Assembly: GCF_014637405.1 (NCBI RefSeq)
Contig: NZ_BMEY01000003.1
Coordinates: forward strand, 58,240 to 122,239
Length of the DNA: 64,000 nucleotides
Origin: Ornithinibacillus halotolerans
Lineage (GTDB): Bacteria > Bacillota > Bacilli > Bacillales > Amphibacillaceae
Reading direction: 5' to 3'
How positions within the stretch are numbered: the first letter of the stretch is position 1; each line of letters starts with the position of its first letter. Of the stretch, positions 37,527-46,150 are shown piece after piece. The notes beneath the pieces are model-generated. The model searched no databases. It was not told where the DNA came from and was given only the letters and a program-made list of their open reading frames with translations. The position numbers and the translations under genes were made by a program.

Positions 37527-38879
37527 TTAATAGGGCAAATAATCATCTGCCATTTCATCATAGTAGTACCATACCCCTTCAAACTCATCATAATACGTCC
37601 AAGTTTCTAAATAGTCATCGTAGTAATACCATAAATCATTTACGTCGTCATAATAACTCCATTGGCCAGTTTCTTCATTATAATACATGTTAGGGTCTGT
37701 ACTTGGATCGACATAGCCTTCTTCTGTAATAATGTCTGTGTCTTCATTAGACCAATCCTCTTCAAATGGGTCGCCATTGGAACTTTCTTCTTCCTCATAC
37801 CAGTCCTCATAATACGAATCTTCTAGCTCAAAATACTCCCAAAGTGCATCACCGAACTCAGACCAAAAGTCTTCATACCCATACTCCCAGTAATAATGGT
37901 AATCTTCTTCCTCAGAATATTCGCCACCATCAAAGTATCCTTCATCCCATGAACTATCTTCATATTCGCCGTAATATTGAGCGAGGACTTCTTCTTCATC
38001 CATTGGTTCATGTACCCAACTTTGGATGAGAGAATGGACTGTATATAAAGGAATACTAAATCCAATCATGGCATCTTCTATACTTTCTGCGGAGTTAATC
38101 GCAATAATCTTTTCTGACTTCTTAGAGATTAATGGACCACCACTACTTCCTGGTGAAATTGGAGCTGAGATTTGATATAAGTTCTCATAAACGTAAGGAC
38201 TAATAATAAAGCTTCTATTTTTTCCAGTAATATAGCCCATTGTAGCGGTGTTTTCCAAACCTAATGGACTACCAAGGGCAATAATCTCTTCCCCAATCAT
38301 TGTTGTGTCTGAATAATCAAGTGCAAAGGGTTCCTCTCCAACTAAATCTGGCACATGAATAACAGCTATATCTGTTTCATTAGATACCCCTATGACAGTA
38401 CCAGGATACTCTGTACCGTGTACTGTTTTTATAAATACATTTGTTTCTCCTTCTACAACATGAGCATTTGTGACAACTGCACCGTTTGTATCAAATAAAA
38501 ATCCAGAACCTTGACTAGATTGGGTGAAAACGGTATAAACAGTTTCTTGAGCTGCTGCAATTATTTCTGTTAAATCTTTTTTGTGTTTTTCTTCTAGTTG
38601 TTGTTTTTCTACTATTGGTGTAGTCGTTTTCGATGCTTCCGGGGTATTTTTCACTTTATGTTGTGTTATGACCTCGTCATTGGTAGCTATCGAGTCTGGT
38701 AGCCCTGAATAGAAGGTTGATACGATAAATATACTTAGGCCGATGGAGCTAACGAGAAGTAAAGTTAGAAAAACAATTGTAAATGCACTTAGTTTTCTTT
38801 TTTTTATTTGTTTTGCCCCGCAATATGCACAGTAATTTGAGTTAGGCCGTCGCTCTTTTCCACAAGATTGACAGTACAT
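37527..38879 (-). CDS. membrane-anchored trypsin-like (HtrA/S1C) serine protease with acidic aromatic tail
   Basis: A 450-residue protein with four parts. Residues 3-20 form a zinc ribbon (CQSC...CAYC). Residues 31-55 are a single membrane segment, with the rest probably outside the cell. Residues about 105-290 are a trypsin-like protease with catalytic His140 (TNAHVVEG), Asp170 (NETDIAVIHV) and Ser246 (SPGSSGGPL). The last ~150 residues are extremely rich in Asp, Glu, Tyr and Trp and end in tandem WxYYD-type repeats. No PDZ domain is visible. The start is ATG with GGAGTTG upstream. The protease may act in envelope quality control; the tail may bind metal, cell wall or protein partners. Confidence 0.85.
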   Translation of the reverse strand: MYCQSCGKERRPNSNYCAYCGAKQIKKRKLSAFTIVFLTLLLVSSIGLSIFIVSTFYSGLPDSIATNDEVITQHKVKNTPEASKTTTPIVEKQQLEEKHKKDLTEIIAAAQETVYTVFTQSSQGSGFLFDTNGAVVTNAHVVEGETNVFIKTVHGTEYPGTVIGVSNETDIAVIHVPDLVGEEPFALDYSDTTMIGEEIIALGSPLGLENTATMGYITGKNRSFIISPYVYENLYQISAPISPGSSGGPLISKKSEKIIAINSAESIEDAMIGFSIPLYTVHSLIQSWVHEPMDEEEVLAQYYGEYEDSSWDEGYFDGGEYSEEEDYHYYWEYGYEDFWSEFGDALWEYFELEDSYYEDWYEEEESSNGDPFEEDWSNEDTDIITEEGYVDPSTDPNMYYNEETGQWSYYDDVNDLWYYYDDYLETWTYYDEFEGVWYYYDEMADDYLPY

Positions 38880-39144
38880 ATTCCAACTCCTCTTTTCATT
38901 GTTAGTTACTATTATTATAGCATTAAACGTATTTACAAAATCCTTTTTATCGAAGTTTCATAATGTTATAGGTTACTATAATTATAGTTGAATTATGTGT
39001 ATATTCTTGTTTAACAAGCACTGTCATGAAAAAGTAGTATAATAAAATGCAGTGATATTATCATACATATAAATCAATGTTGGAATACTAAATAGTAGCA
39101 CAGTTTAATTACCTCGTAATTGTTTAGTTGAAAGGTGAATTTTT

Positions 39145-39699
39145 ATGAAAACACAATGGAATTTATTTTTAGCATTCTTTCGAGTTGGAATGTTAGGATA
39201 TGGTGGTGGGCCTGCTTCTATCCCACTAATACATAAAGAAACGGTTGAAACGTATAAATGGATGAAAGATGAGGAGTTTGGTGATATTCTTGCGCTTGCT
39301 AACACATTACCTGGACCAATAGCTACCAAACTTGCTGGGTATATCGGTTATCGAGTATCTGGTATATTCGGAATGATGTCAGCACTTCTTGCAACTGTGT
39401 TACCGACAGTTGTGTTATTAATTGTCCTTTTAAAAACACTAGCTTCCTTTAAAGAGTTTGATTGGGTAAAAGGGATGACTGCAGCAGTGATCCCCGTTGT
39501 TGGTATGATGATGGCAGTGTTAACATGGCAATTTTTTAATAAAGCTGGAAAAGGCATGGGATATGTCGCGACTACTCTATTGACTGTCCTATCATTTATC
39601 GCTCTCGTATTATTAAATGTTCATCCAGGAATCGTCATTGTAGTATTAATTCTAACGGCTGTGTTAATTCGAGATAATAAAAAGAGGGGGGATAAATAA
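39145..39699 (+). CDS. chromate transporter, short-chain subunit 1
   Basis: A 184-residue membrane protein equal to one half of the ChrA fold. The CHR signature FFRVGMLGYGGGPASIPL and LALANTLPGPIATKLAGYIGYRVSG are intact. Short-chain CHR proteins occur as adjacent pairs that work together as chromate or sulfate-like anion exporters. Start ATG 39145 after GAAAGGTGA. The stop codon overlaps the start of the partner gene by one base. Confidence 0.9.
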   Translation: MKTQWNLFLAFFRVGMLGYGGGPASIPLIHKETVETYKWMKDEEFGDILALANTLPGPIATKLAGYIGYRVSGIFGMMSALLATVLPTVVLLIVLLKTLASFKEFDWVKGMTAAVIPVVGMMMAVLTWQFFNKAGKGMGYVATTLLTVLSFIALVLLNVHPGIVIVVLILTAVLIRDNKKRGDK

Positions 39700-40229
39700 T
39701 GCTATTATATTGGCAAATATTCCTTGCCTTTTTTATTCCGGGAATTTTAGGTTATGGTGGGGGACCGGCATCGATCCCGCTAGTAGAGAATGAAGTAGTA
39801 GTTAGATATAAATGGATGTCTGTTCAAGAATTTAGTGAAGTGTTAGCTGTTGCTAATTCCTTACCAGGCCCAATTGCAACGAAAATGGCAGGATATATTG
39901 GGTATGAACTGGGTGGGGTGCTTGGAGCGACAATTGGAGTATTTGCAACCGTAGCACCGTCACTTATTATTATGATTGCATTATTAAGTCTCCTTTATAA
40001 ATTTAAAGATTCGCCAAAAGTAAAACGTATTACCTTATTTGTACGTCCGGTTATTGCGATTTTACTAGGTGTCATGGCATGGAGGTTTTTCTTTGAGTCT
40101 TATGAAGGGATCGGATTTTTACATACCATAATTATAGGTGTTGCTAGCTATTTATTAATTGAACGGGTAAAAATTCACCCCGCTTTTGTCATTGTAGGTG
40201 CTTTTATATATGGTGGCTTATTATTGTAG
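39699..40229 (+). CDS. chromate transporter, short-chain subunit 2
   Basis: A 176-residue partner of the preceding protein, with matching motifs FFIPGILGYGGGPASIPLVE and AVANSLPGPIATKMAGYIGY. It is translationally coupled to subunit 1 through a TAATG overlap and an upstream GAGGGGGGA. The pair covers the duplicated ChrA topology. The substrate could be another oxyanion; chromate is the family name. Confidence 0.9.
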   Translation: MLLYWQIFLAFFIPGILGYGGGPASIPLVENEVVVRYKWMSVQEFSEVLAVANSLPGPIATKMAGYIGYELGGVLGATIGVFATVAPSLIIMIALLSLLYKFKDSPKVKRITLFVRPVIAILLGVMAWRFFFESYEGIGFLHTIIIGVASYLLIERVKIHPAFVIVGAFIYGGLLL

Positions 40230-40374
40230 TTTCTGGCATTCAATTGATTGCTAAATTAGTTATAAATGAATATTATATGTTAATATATAGGAAAGTTGAA
40301 AAGAACTTGTGAACAAGGCAAGTCACATATAAAAATAAACAATACTATTTTTAAATTTAAGGTAGGTTAAAAGT

Positions 40375-40827
40375 ATGGACATCAGAAAATTAACAAAAGA
40401 AGAAGTACCTCCAATTGAATTGTTATTATTAGCGGATCCTTCTGAGGAAATGATTATGGGATACCTTCAAAGAGGGGATTGTTATGTTGCAGAACTAGGT
40501 GGAGAGATTATTGGTGTTTATGTTCTACTTCCAACAAGACCAGGTACAATGGAAATTGTTAATGTTGCTGTGTCTGAAGAACAACGAGGCAAAGGGATAG
40601 GGAAGAAGCTCGTATCTGATGCCATTCGAAAAGCAAGAATAGCTGGATATAATGCCATTGAAATCGGTACAAGAAATTCAAGTATTAACCAATTAGCATT
40701 GTACCAAAAATGTGGTTTTCGCATTATTGGAATTGACCCTGATTTTTATATTCGGAATTATTCAGAAGAAATTGTCGAGTACGGTATCGAATGTAGGGAT
40801 ATGATTCGGTTAAAATTAGATTTGTAA
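40375..40827 (+). CDS. GNAT family N-acetyltransferase
   Basis: A 150-residue acetyl-CoA-dependent acyltransferase. Motif A reads VAVSEEQRGKGIGKKLVSDAIRKA, giving the pyrophosphate-binding Q-R-G-K-G-I-G loop, and LYQKCGFRIIGID is motif B. It resembles the YvbK type of small cytoplasmic acetyltransferases. The acceptor is unknown. ATG 40375 follows TAAGGTAGG; a terminator follows the gene. It marks the left edge of the RiPP cluster but is probably unrelated to it. Confidence 0.85.
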   Translation: MDIRKLTKEEVPPIELLLLADPSEEMIMGYLQRGDCYVAELGGEIIGVYVLLPTRPGTMEIVNVAVSEEQRGKGIGKKLVSDAIRKARIAGYNAIEIGTRNSSINQLALYQKCGFRIIGIDPDFYIRNYSEEIVEYGIECRDMIRLKLDL

Positions 40828-40854
40828 ATTGTAATTAGTAAATGACTGTATAAG

Positions 40855-40895
40855 AAAAGGATTAGGAAAAGGTATGGAGTTCCTAATCCTTTTTT
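40855..40895 (+). terminator. intrinsic terminator of the acetyltransferase gene
   Basis: AAAAGGATTAGGAA pairs perfectly with TTCCTAATCCTTTT (40880-40893) and is followed by Ts. Confidence 0.9.
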
Positions 40896-41103
40896 GTATT
40901 GGTTCTGTTAATAGTAGTTATGGACATTAAATTAAAACACGAATAAAAAGATAGATAATTAGGACTCATTTTATGTTTTCTTGACATACTAGTCAGAGTG
41001 ATGCAATTTAACTAATATATTGCCGAATTTGTAAAATTTTGTCTTTTATTTTCCTACTTTCCTAAAAATGTAACAAATAAGTATAAAAAAGATATTTAAT
41101 CGT

Positions 41104-41159
41104 GTAAATTTTAGTTGACTTTCCCAAGTTCAGTTTACCCATTTTATGGTAAAATTTAC
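41104..41159. promoter_or_regulatory. long inverted repeat in the RiPP cluster leader
   Basis: GTAAATTTTA (41104-41113) and TAAAATTTAC (41150-41159) are perfect inverted copies 36 bases apart, with a smaller TTTACC/GGTAAA pair nested at the right. The region 40896-41358 is otherwise AT-rich with no gene. A -35-like TTGACT lies at 41115-41120. The sequence may hold the operator and promoter for the whole 16-kb cluster. Confidence 0.35.
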
Positions 41160-41358
41160 TTAGTATTTTCTAATCATTAACAACTTTCGGATTTGTCTGG
41201 CAAGTTACCCTGGTCAGAACCAATACTTGTTCTTCCTCTTAAGATTATACTAAACAATGACTTCTATGTATAAAAGCTTGAATATCTCCAACCATCATGC
41301 AATTACAGTCTAAGATTTAAGTTATCGGAATTTCTTATTTTAGTGAGGTGATTCAAAG

Positions 41359-42327
41359 GTGGGATGGTATTCTTACCACATTTATTATTATAATAATGCT
41401 TTTGTTGAAGACTTAATTTCTAAGGTGATTTCCAATCAACTTAAAAAGATGGTAAAGGAAGGAGATTGTTCTTCTTGGTTTTACCTACGTTTTTTTGAAT
41501 ATGGACCACACATTAGATTAAGGATCAAAGACTTTAAGGGAGATAAAACTCATCTATTAGATCCTATTAAAGAATTCATACATAATTATCCATCCGTAAT
41601 GATAGATTACAAATCATTGAAAAGTCCCTATGGCCAAGATCTTAACTCAACTGATTCTAAGGACTTTATTGAAGAGGGAAATATTCTTGAAGTCCCTTAT
41701 ATTCCAGAGTATCAAAAGTATGGAGGGGAAGATGCAATATCGTATTCTGAAAGCTTTTTTCATGTCTCTAGTAAAATTGCCTCTTTATTAATAGACAAAA
41801 CAAAATACGATTTCAATAAACGGTTCACGTTTACACTTGATTTAATGTTACTTACTGCGTTGTCTCTTGATTTACCAATAAAGAAGTTACCTTCATTCTT
41901 TTACCACTATGCAAAGTTTTGGGAAAAGTATATGGAACCGGAAATGAAAAAAAAGGTAAGCAATAAAGCACAACAACTATTTGAAAAGAATAAAGAAGTG
42001 ATAACGAAACGTGTATATACAATAATTCATTCGTATGAAGGAAATAAAACACCCATCAACGAAATCCATGATATCTGGAAGGTTAATGTTACTAATCTAG
42101 CAAATGATTATAAGAATTCATTTAATAATGGGAAACTGATTCAACCTTCTACTGGGAAAATAGCAAGAAACGAATCGGAATTTCTAGATTCTATCTTTAG
42201 TATTTGCTTTTCTCATATACATATGACGAATAATCGATTAGGACTATCTCAATATGAAGAGTTTTACCTAGGGTTATTTATATATTTGGCTTTTAAACAA
42301 ATGGGTCCTAAGATTGGGGTTGTTTAA
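41359..42327 (+). CDS. thiopeptide-type (SpaB C-terminal-like) biosynthesis protein A
   Basis: A 322-residue stand-alone member of the family that contains LanB elimination domains and thiopeptide [4+2] pyridine synthases. Visible motifs in order: WFYLRFFEYGPHIRLRI near the N-terminus, YIPEYQKYGG, SESFFHVSS, and SHIHMTNNRLGLSQYEEF near the C-terminus. GTG 41359 follows GAGGTG by 8 bases. It opens the cluster and overlaps the next gene. Because the dehydratase gene at 53356 has its own adjacent partner at 56058, this copy may instead be a cycloaddition enzyme, or a second eliminase. Sequence alone does not separate these. Confidence 0.8.
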   Translation: MGWYSYHIYYYNNAFVEDLISKVISNQLKKMVKEGDCSSWFYLRFFEYGPHIRLRIKDFKGDKTHLLDPIKEFIHNYPSVMIDYKSLKSPYGQDLNSTDSKDFIEEGNILEVPYIPEYQKYGGEDAISYSESFFHVSSKIASLLIDKTKYDFNKRFTFTLDLMLLTALSLDLPIKKLPSFFYHYAKFWEKYMEPEMKKKVSNKAQQLFEKNKEVITKRVYTIIHSYEGNKTPINEIHDIWKVNVTNLANDYKNSFNNGKLIQPSTGKIARNESEFLDSIFSICFSHIHMTNNRLGLSQYEEFYLGLFIYLAFKQMGPKIGVV

Positions 42328-43186
42328 AATAAAAGAATGGAGTATAAATTATAATCACTTTTTTGATGGATTGGCTTTAGGAAGTGATTTTGAATCATTA
42401 GCAGAATTGTATCATGAAAATAGCAAATATCATCCTAGTTTATTCTCGTTACAATGTCCGAGGCCAATGCCAGAACGGCAAGTAGTTATTGACAATTATA
42501 TTAATAAAATAGAATTACCAACAGCAGATAAATTATTATTTCCTGAAATTAGTTTAGGTGAAATCTTGATGAAGAGAAGATCAAAGCGAAAATTTGGCGA
42601 TCCAATAACTTTTCAAGAGTTAGCTATCATACTTAGTTATTCAGTGGGGGTGAGTTCTGTAGATGAAATTGTTAAAGAAAATAAAGTAAATTATTTATTC
42701 TATAGGACTTATCCATCGGGTGGTGGAATATACCCTGTCGAACTTTACTTCTATATTAATCAAGTGGATGATTTACAATCTGGGTTTTATAAATTTGTTC
42801 CAGAAAGTAACTGTATCTATCTCCTAAATATCAATCAACAGGAAGACAAAGACATCGATGACATGTATTTCTTTATTAAAGAGGACTCCAATACTGAGGA
42901 AAGTCCTTTCGGGCAAGCGGCAGTGAACTTTTTCTTTGTAGCAAATATGCAGATAATAACAAAATATTATGGGTTACGAGCTTATCGGTTAGTTCAGAAA
43001 GAAATTGGTCATATTGCTCAAAATATGCTTCTAGTTTCTACAGCATTGAATATTAACGCTGTTCCAATTGAAGGTTTTTTTGACGACATTGTAAATAAAA
43101 AACTACATTTAGATGGAATTAAAAACATTGCCACTTACTCCATACTACTTGGAAAAGAAAAAAAGGAAGATAACAAAAATGATTAA
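42314..43186 (+). CDS. SagB-type FMN dehydrogenase (short)
   Basis: A 290-residue nitroreductase-fold protein of the SagB family, which oxidises azolines to azoles in thiazole/oxazole-modified peptides using FMN. Motifs are RRSKRKFGDPITFQELAIILSYSVG and YPSGGGIYPVELYFYINQ, followed by KEIGHIAQNMLLVSTAL. The suggested TTG start overlaps the preceding gene by 14 bases; its ribosome binding site is weak, so coupling is likely. A larger SagB-type protein is encoded at 51740, and this copy may oxidise a different ring or serve another partner set. Confidence 0.8.
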   Translation: MGLFKIKEWSINYNHFFDGLALGSDFESLAELYHENSKYHPSLFSLQCPRPMPERQVVIDNYINKIELPTADKLLFPEISLGEILMKRRSKRKFGDPITFQELAIILSYSVGVSSVDEIVKENKVNYLFYRTYPSGGGIYPVELYFYINQVDDLQSGFYKFVPESNCIYLLNINQQEDKDIDDMYFFIKEDSNTEESPFGQAAVNFFFVANMQIITKYYGLRAYRLVQKEIGHIAQNMLLVSTALNINAVPIEGFFDDIVNKKLHLDGIKNIATYSILLGKEKKEDNKND

Positions 43187-44267
43187 TACTAAAAGGGATC
43201 AGTACCAAAATCTATTAAAACGGAAAATAAAGTTGAAACCAGGATATAACAAAGTGATCTTATCTAGTAATAAATGTTATATCAAAAAGCAACTATGGGG
43301 AAAGCATGATATTAAGCTAGAAGATCCGTATAAGCAGAATTGGATAGGTCCATTATTTAAACATCTTGACCAAGACTACACAGTGGGAGAACTTCTGCAA
43401 AATATTGTTCCTGCTCCAAAAATAAATGAAGCTTTAAAACTAATTTTATATTTAAAAGAAAGTTATATTGATTTCATTGCACCTGATTATTCAAAGGATT
43501 CTAAAGAAGTGGAACTCCTCGATTGGTTTACAACTAATTACAGATCTCTCATAAGAAACCATGAGAAATTAAGAGATCTTTTAGTAAATGCTCATGTCGT
43601 AGTACTAGGAGGGGGGAAAGTCGGGTCCAAGCTAGTTCAAAGTTTATTACAACTAAATCTTGGAAAAGTATCAATCCTTGAAAACTCATCTGATAAGGTG
43701 ACTGGAAGTTTAATTAGTGATCATGCTTACCAAAAGATAAATTCAGTTATGTTACCAAAAGAAGGTTGGGTGGATTGGATTGCAGAAAATAAAGACTCTA
43801 TTTCATTAGCTGTTGTGGCAATAGACGAATTTGATCCACAATTCTATGATTCATTTAATCTATGCGCAATTAATAATTCCATAAAATGGAGTTTACTAGC
43901 TACAGAGAATTCTTTTGCCTATATTGGTCCAACATTTATACCACAGCAAACAGGTTGTTTTCAATGTTACATGATGAGAAAAAGTGAAACAGATAAAGGC
44001 TATTCTGAATTCATAAAGCATTTGATTGAAGAACCTCAAGCAATAAAACCTTATATTAATCCTTCTGTAGTAGATATCGCAGTTGGTTATTTTATACTTA
44101 ATTTGCCGTATATTATTAATGATAAGCCACAGGACTACATTTCTGACTTAACAATTGGCAGGCAGTTTCAGTTAGACTTTAGAACAAATACCATTCGTTC
44201 AGAAAATCTAATAAAATATCTTTCTTGTCCAAGTTGTACGAATGCATATATTAATAGAAAAGGGTGA
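43179..44267 (+). CDS. E1/ThiF-like leader-binding protein with RRE (second set)
   Basis: A 362-residue protein. The first ~90 residues resemble the winged-helix RiPP recognition element found in azole-peptide C/F proteins. A nucleotide-binding-like loop VVVLGGGKVGSKLVQ near residue 145 belongs to an E1/ThiF fold, and two zinc-type Cys pairs are present: CFQC around residue 260 and CPSC near the C-terminus. ATG 43179 has AAGGAAG upstream and overlaps the SagB gene by 8 bases. Such proteins present the precursor leader to a YcaO or dehydratase partner. No second YcaO exists here, so it may serve a different enzyme. Confidence 0.75.
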   Translation: MINTKRDQYQNLLKRKIKLKPGYNKVILSSNKCYIKKQLWGKHDIKLEDPYKQNWIGPLFKHLDQDYTVGELLQNIVPAPKINEALKLILYLKESYIDFIAPDYSKDSKEVELLDWFTTNYRSLIRNHEKLRDLLVNAHVVVLGGGKVGSKLVQSLLQLNLGKVSILENSSDKVTGSLISDHAYQKINSVMLPKEGWVDWIAENKDSISLAVVAIDEFDPQFYDSFNLCAINNSIKWSLLATENSFAYIGPTFIPQQTGCFQCYMMRKSETDKGYSEFIKHLIEEPQAIKPYINPSVVDIAVGYFILNLPYIINDKPQDYISDLTIGRQFQLDFRTNTIRSENLIKYLSCPSCTNAYINRKG

Positions 44268-44273
44268 CTCAAG

Positions 44274-45281
44274 ATGGGGCAAACGATTTCAAGTGTTATT
44301 GAGGTAAGAGACTTATATAAGAAATATCCAAAACAAAAGAAACCAGCAGTCAATGGTATATCTTTTCAAGTAGAACAAGGGGAAATTTTTGGTTTACTAG
44401 GGCCAAACGGTGCAGGTAAAACAAGTACGATTAAATTACTAACCTCTAGAATGCCTCTTGATAAGGGGAAGGTAAAGATTTTTGATCTTGATATGGATGA
44501 TTCTCCAACAAAAATCCGTCAACATATTGGAGTTGTATCACAAGAAAGTAATTTAGATCAGAGTTTAAATGTTTTTGAAAACTTATGTTTCCATGGTGCT
44601 TATTTTGGAATTCCCAAAAAAGAACGTAGAGAAAAGGCAACTGAGCTTCTTGAAAAATACGGATTACTGGATAAAAAGAAAGCCAAAGTTGATAAGTTAT
44701 CTGGTGGGATGATTAGGCGATTGATGATTGCTAGAGCTTTAATGCATGATCCTAAAGTGATTTTTCTTGATGAGCCTACTGCAGGATTAGATCCGCAATC
44801 TAAACGTTATTTATTAGAGCAATTACAAATGTTAAAAGATAATAATATAACGATGGTGTTAACGACGCATAACATGGACGAAGCAGAACAATTATGCGAT
44901 CGTGTAGCCATTATTGATAATGGAACTATTTTAGCAATTGATACTCCAAACCAACTTATGAAAACCATTTCTGGGAATCAAGTCGTTCAAATGGACTTCG
45001 GAGTTAGAACAGAGGAGGACCTAGGGGAAATTGATAGATTTAAAAAACATATCTTGGGGTATGAAGATGTTCAATTGATTGAAGAAATAAAATCAACTCA
45101 TGAGGAAAATGAATTAAAACGGCGTTTTCGAATAATGACCAAAAGTAATAACCAATTGATCCTTCAAGTAATGGAAGATATGAGAAGAGATTTTCCAGGA
45201 ATAAATTTACTACAATTAACTAATTTGGAGTCAACATTAGAAGATGTTTATATTCACTATACAGGAAAGGAATTACGCTAA
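44274..45281 (+). CDS. ABC transporter ATP-binding protein (DrrA/antibiotic export type)
   Basis: A 335-residue ATPase. Walker A is GPNGAGKTS (about residues 43-51), the Q-loop is in VSQESNLD, the signature is LSGGMIRRLMIARAL and Walker B is VIFLDEPTAGLD. A C-terminal extension of ~100 residues is typical of DrrA-like exporters. It follows the E1-like gene by 6 bases and overlaps the permease gene by one. It probably powers export of the mature peptide, self-protection, or both. Confidence 0.93.
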   Translation: MGQTISSVIEVRDLYKKYPKQKKPAVNGISFQVEQGEIFGLLGPNGAGKTSTIKLLTSRMPLDKGKVKIFDLDMDDSPTKIRQHIGVVSQESNLDQSLNVFENLCFHGAYFGIPKKERREKATELLEKYGLLDKKKAKVDKLSGGMIRRLMIARALMHDPKVIFLDEPTAGLDPQSKRYLLEQLQMLKDNNITMVLTTHNMDEAEQLCDRVAIIDNGTILAIDTPNQLMKTISGNQVVQMDFGVRTEEDLGEIDRFKKHILGYEDVQLIEEIKSTHEENELKRRFRIMTKSNNQLILQVMEDMRRDFPGINLLQLTNLESTLEDVYIHYTGKELR

Positions 45282-46150
45282 TGAAAACATTAGATTATGT
45301 TAAAGATACCGATGAAAAATTAGAAGATTCGACAGTAGATCTGGAAATCCAAAATCAAACGATGAATGTTAACTTTTATGTGTCTATGGCTATGTTTTTA
45401 GCAATATTACGAAGAGATCTTCTTGTTCAATCCAGACAATTTATTGAGTATCTTCTTATGGTACTTTTTCAACCATTGTTCTTTTTATATGTATTCGGTA
45501 AGATTCTTCCGGGGATCGGATTTGCTTCAGAAACATATACTGCATATTTAGCGCCAGGTATTATTGCAATGACAGCATTTTTAGCCGGTATGCAAACAAT
45601 TGCATTTCAGGTAGGTTCTGAATTTGGCTGGACAAGAGAAATTGATGATCGATTATTATCGCCAATACGAAATTGGTTATTAGGTTTAGAGAAAATAGTA
45701 TTTGGTTGTATACAGTCCATTATTGCCGCATTTATTGTAACTTTGCTTAGCATCTTAATATTAGGTCATTGGTACGATGGAGTTGAATGGAACTGGTTCT
45801 TATTAATCGTAATAGTTATCTTTACTGGTCTTTCATCCGCAGCTTTGGGACTAACTTTGGGCACGGTTGTTAACCATAAAAATATCGGAATAATTTTTGG
45901 TGTAGTATTGACACCTATCATTTTCTTGGGAGGACCATTTTATCCTTGGTCTATGTTAGATGATTTTATTTTCCTTAAAATGATTTCGTTGCTAAATCCA
46001 CTACTTTACGTAAGTGAAGGATTCCAATTAGCTATGTTACCAGATTCAACCACCATGGATATAGGCTATATCCTATTAGGCATTACGCTAACATTTGGAT
46101 TATTTAGTTATCTAGGTATTAAAGGATTTATAAAAAGAGCAAGGCAATAG
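45281..46150 (+). CDS. ABC-2 type permease (DrrB-like)
   Basis: A 289-residue membrane protein with a ~40-residue acidic cytoplasmic N-terminus and about six membrane segments. RRDLLVQSRQFIEYLLMVLFQPLFFLYVFG and the GGPFYPWSMLDD loop match the ABC-2 family. Coupled to the ATPase gene by a TAATGA overlap; together they form the cluster exporter or immunity pump. Confidence 0.92.
   Translation: MKTLDYVKDTDEKLEDSTVDLEIQNQTMNVNFYVSMAMFLAILRRDLLVQSRQFIEYLLMVLFQPLFFLYVFGKILPGIGFASETYTAYLAPGIIAMTAFLAGMQTIAFQVGSEFGWTREIDDRLLSPIRNWLLGLEKIVFGCIQSIIAAFIVTLLSILILGHWYDGVEWNWFLLIVIVIFTGLSSAALGLTLGTVVNHKNIGIIFGVVLTPIIFLGGPFYPWSMLDDFIFLKMISLLNPLLYVSEGFQLAMLPDSTTMDIGYILLGITLTFGLFSYLGIKGFIKRARQ

Noticed and set aside
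39145-40229. A frameshifted single chrA gene
   Set aside because: Each half has its own start, ribosome binding site and full CHR motif; paired short-chain CHR genes are a known arrangement.
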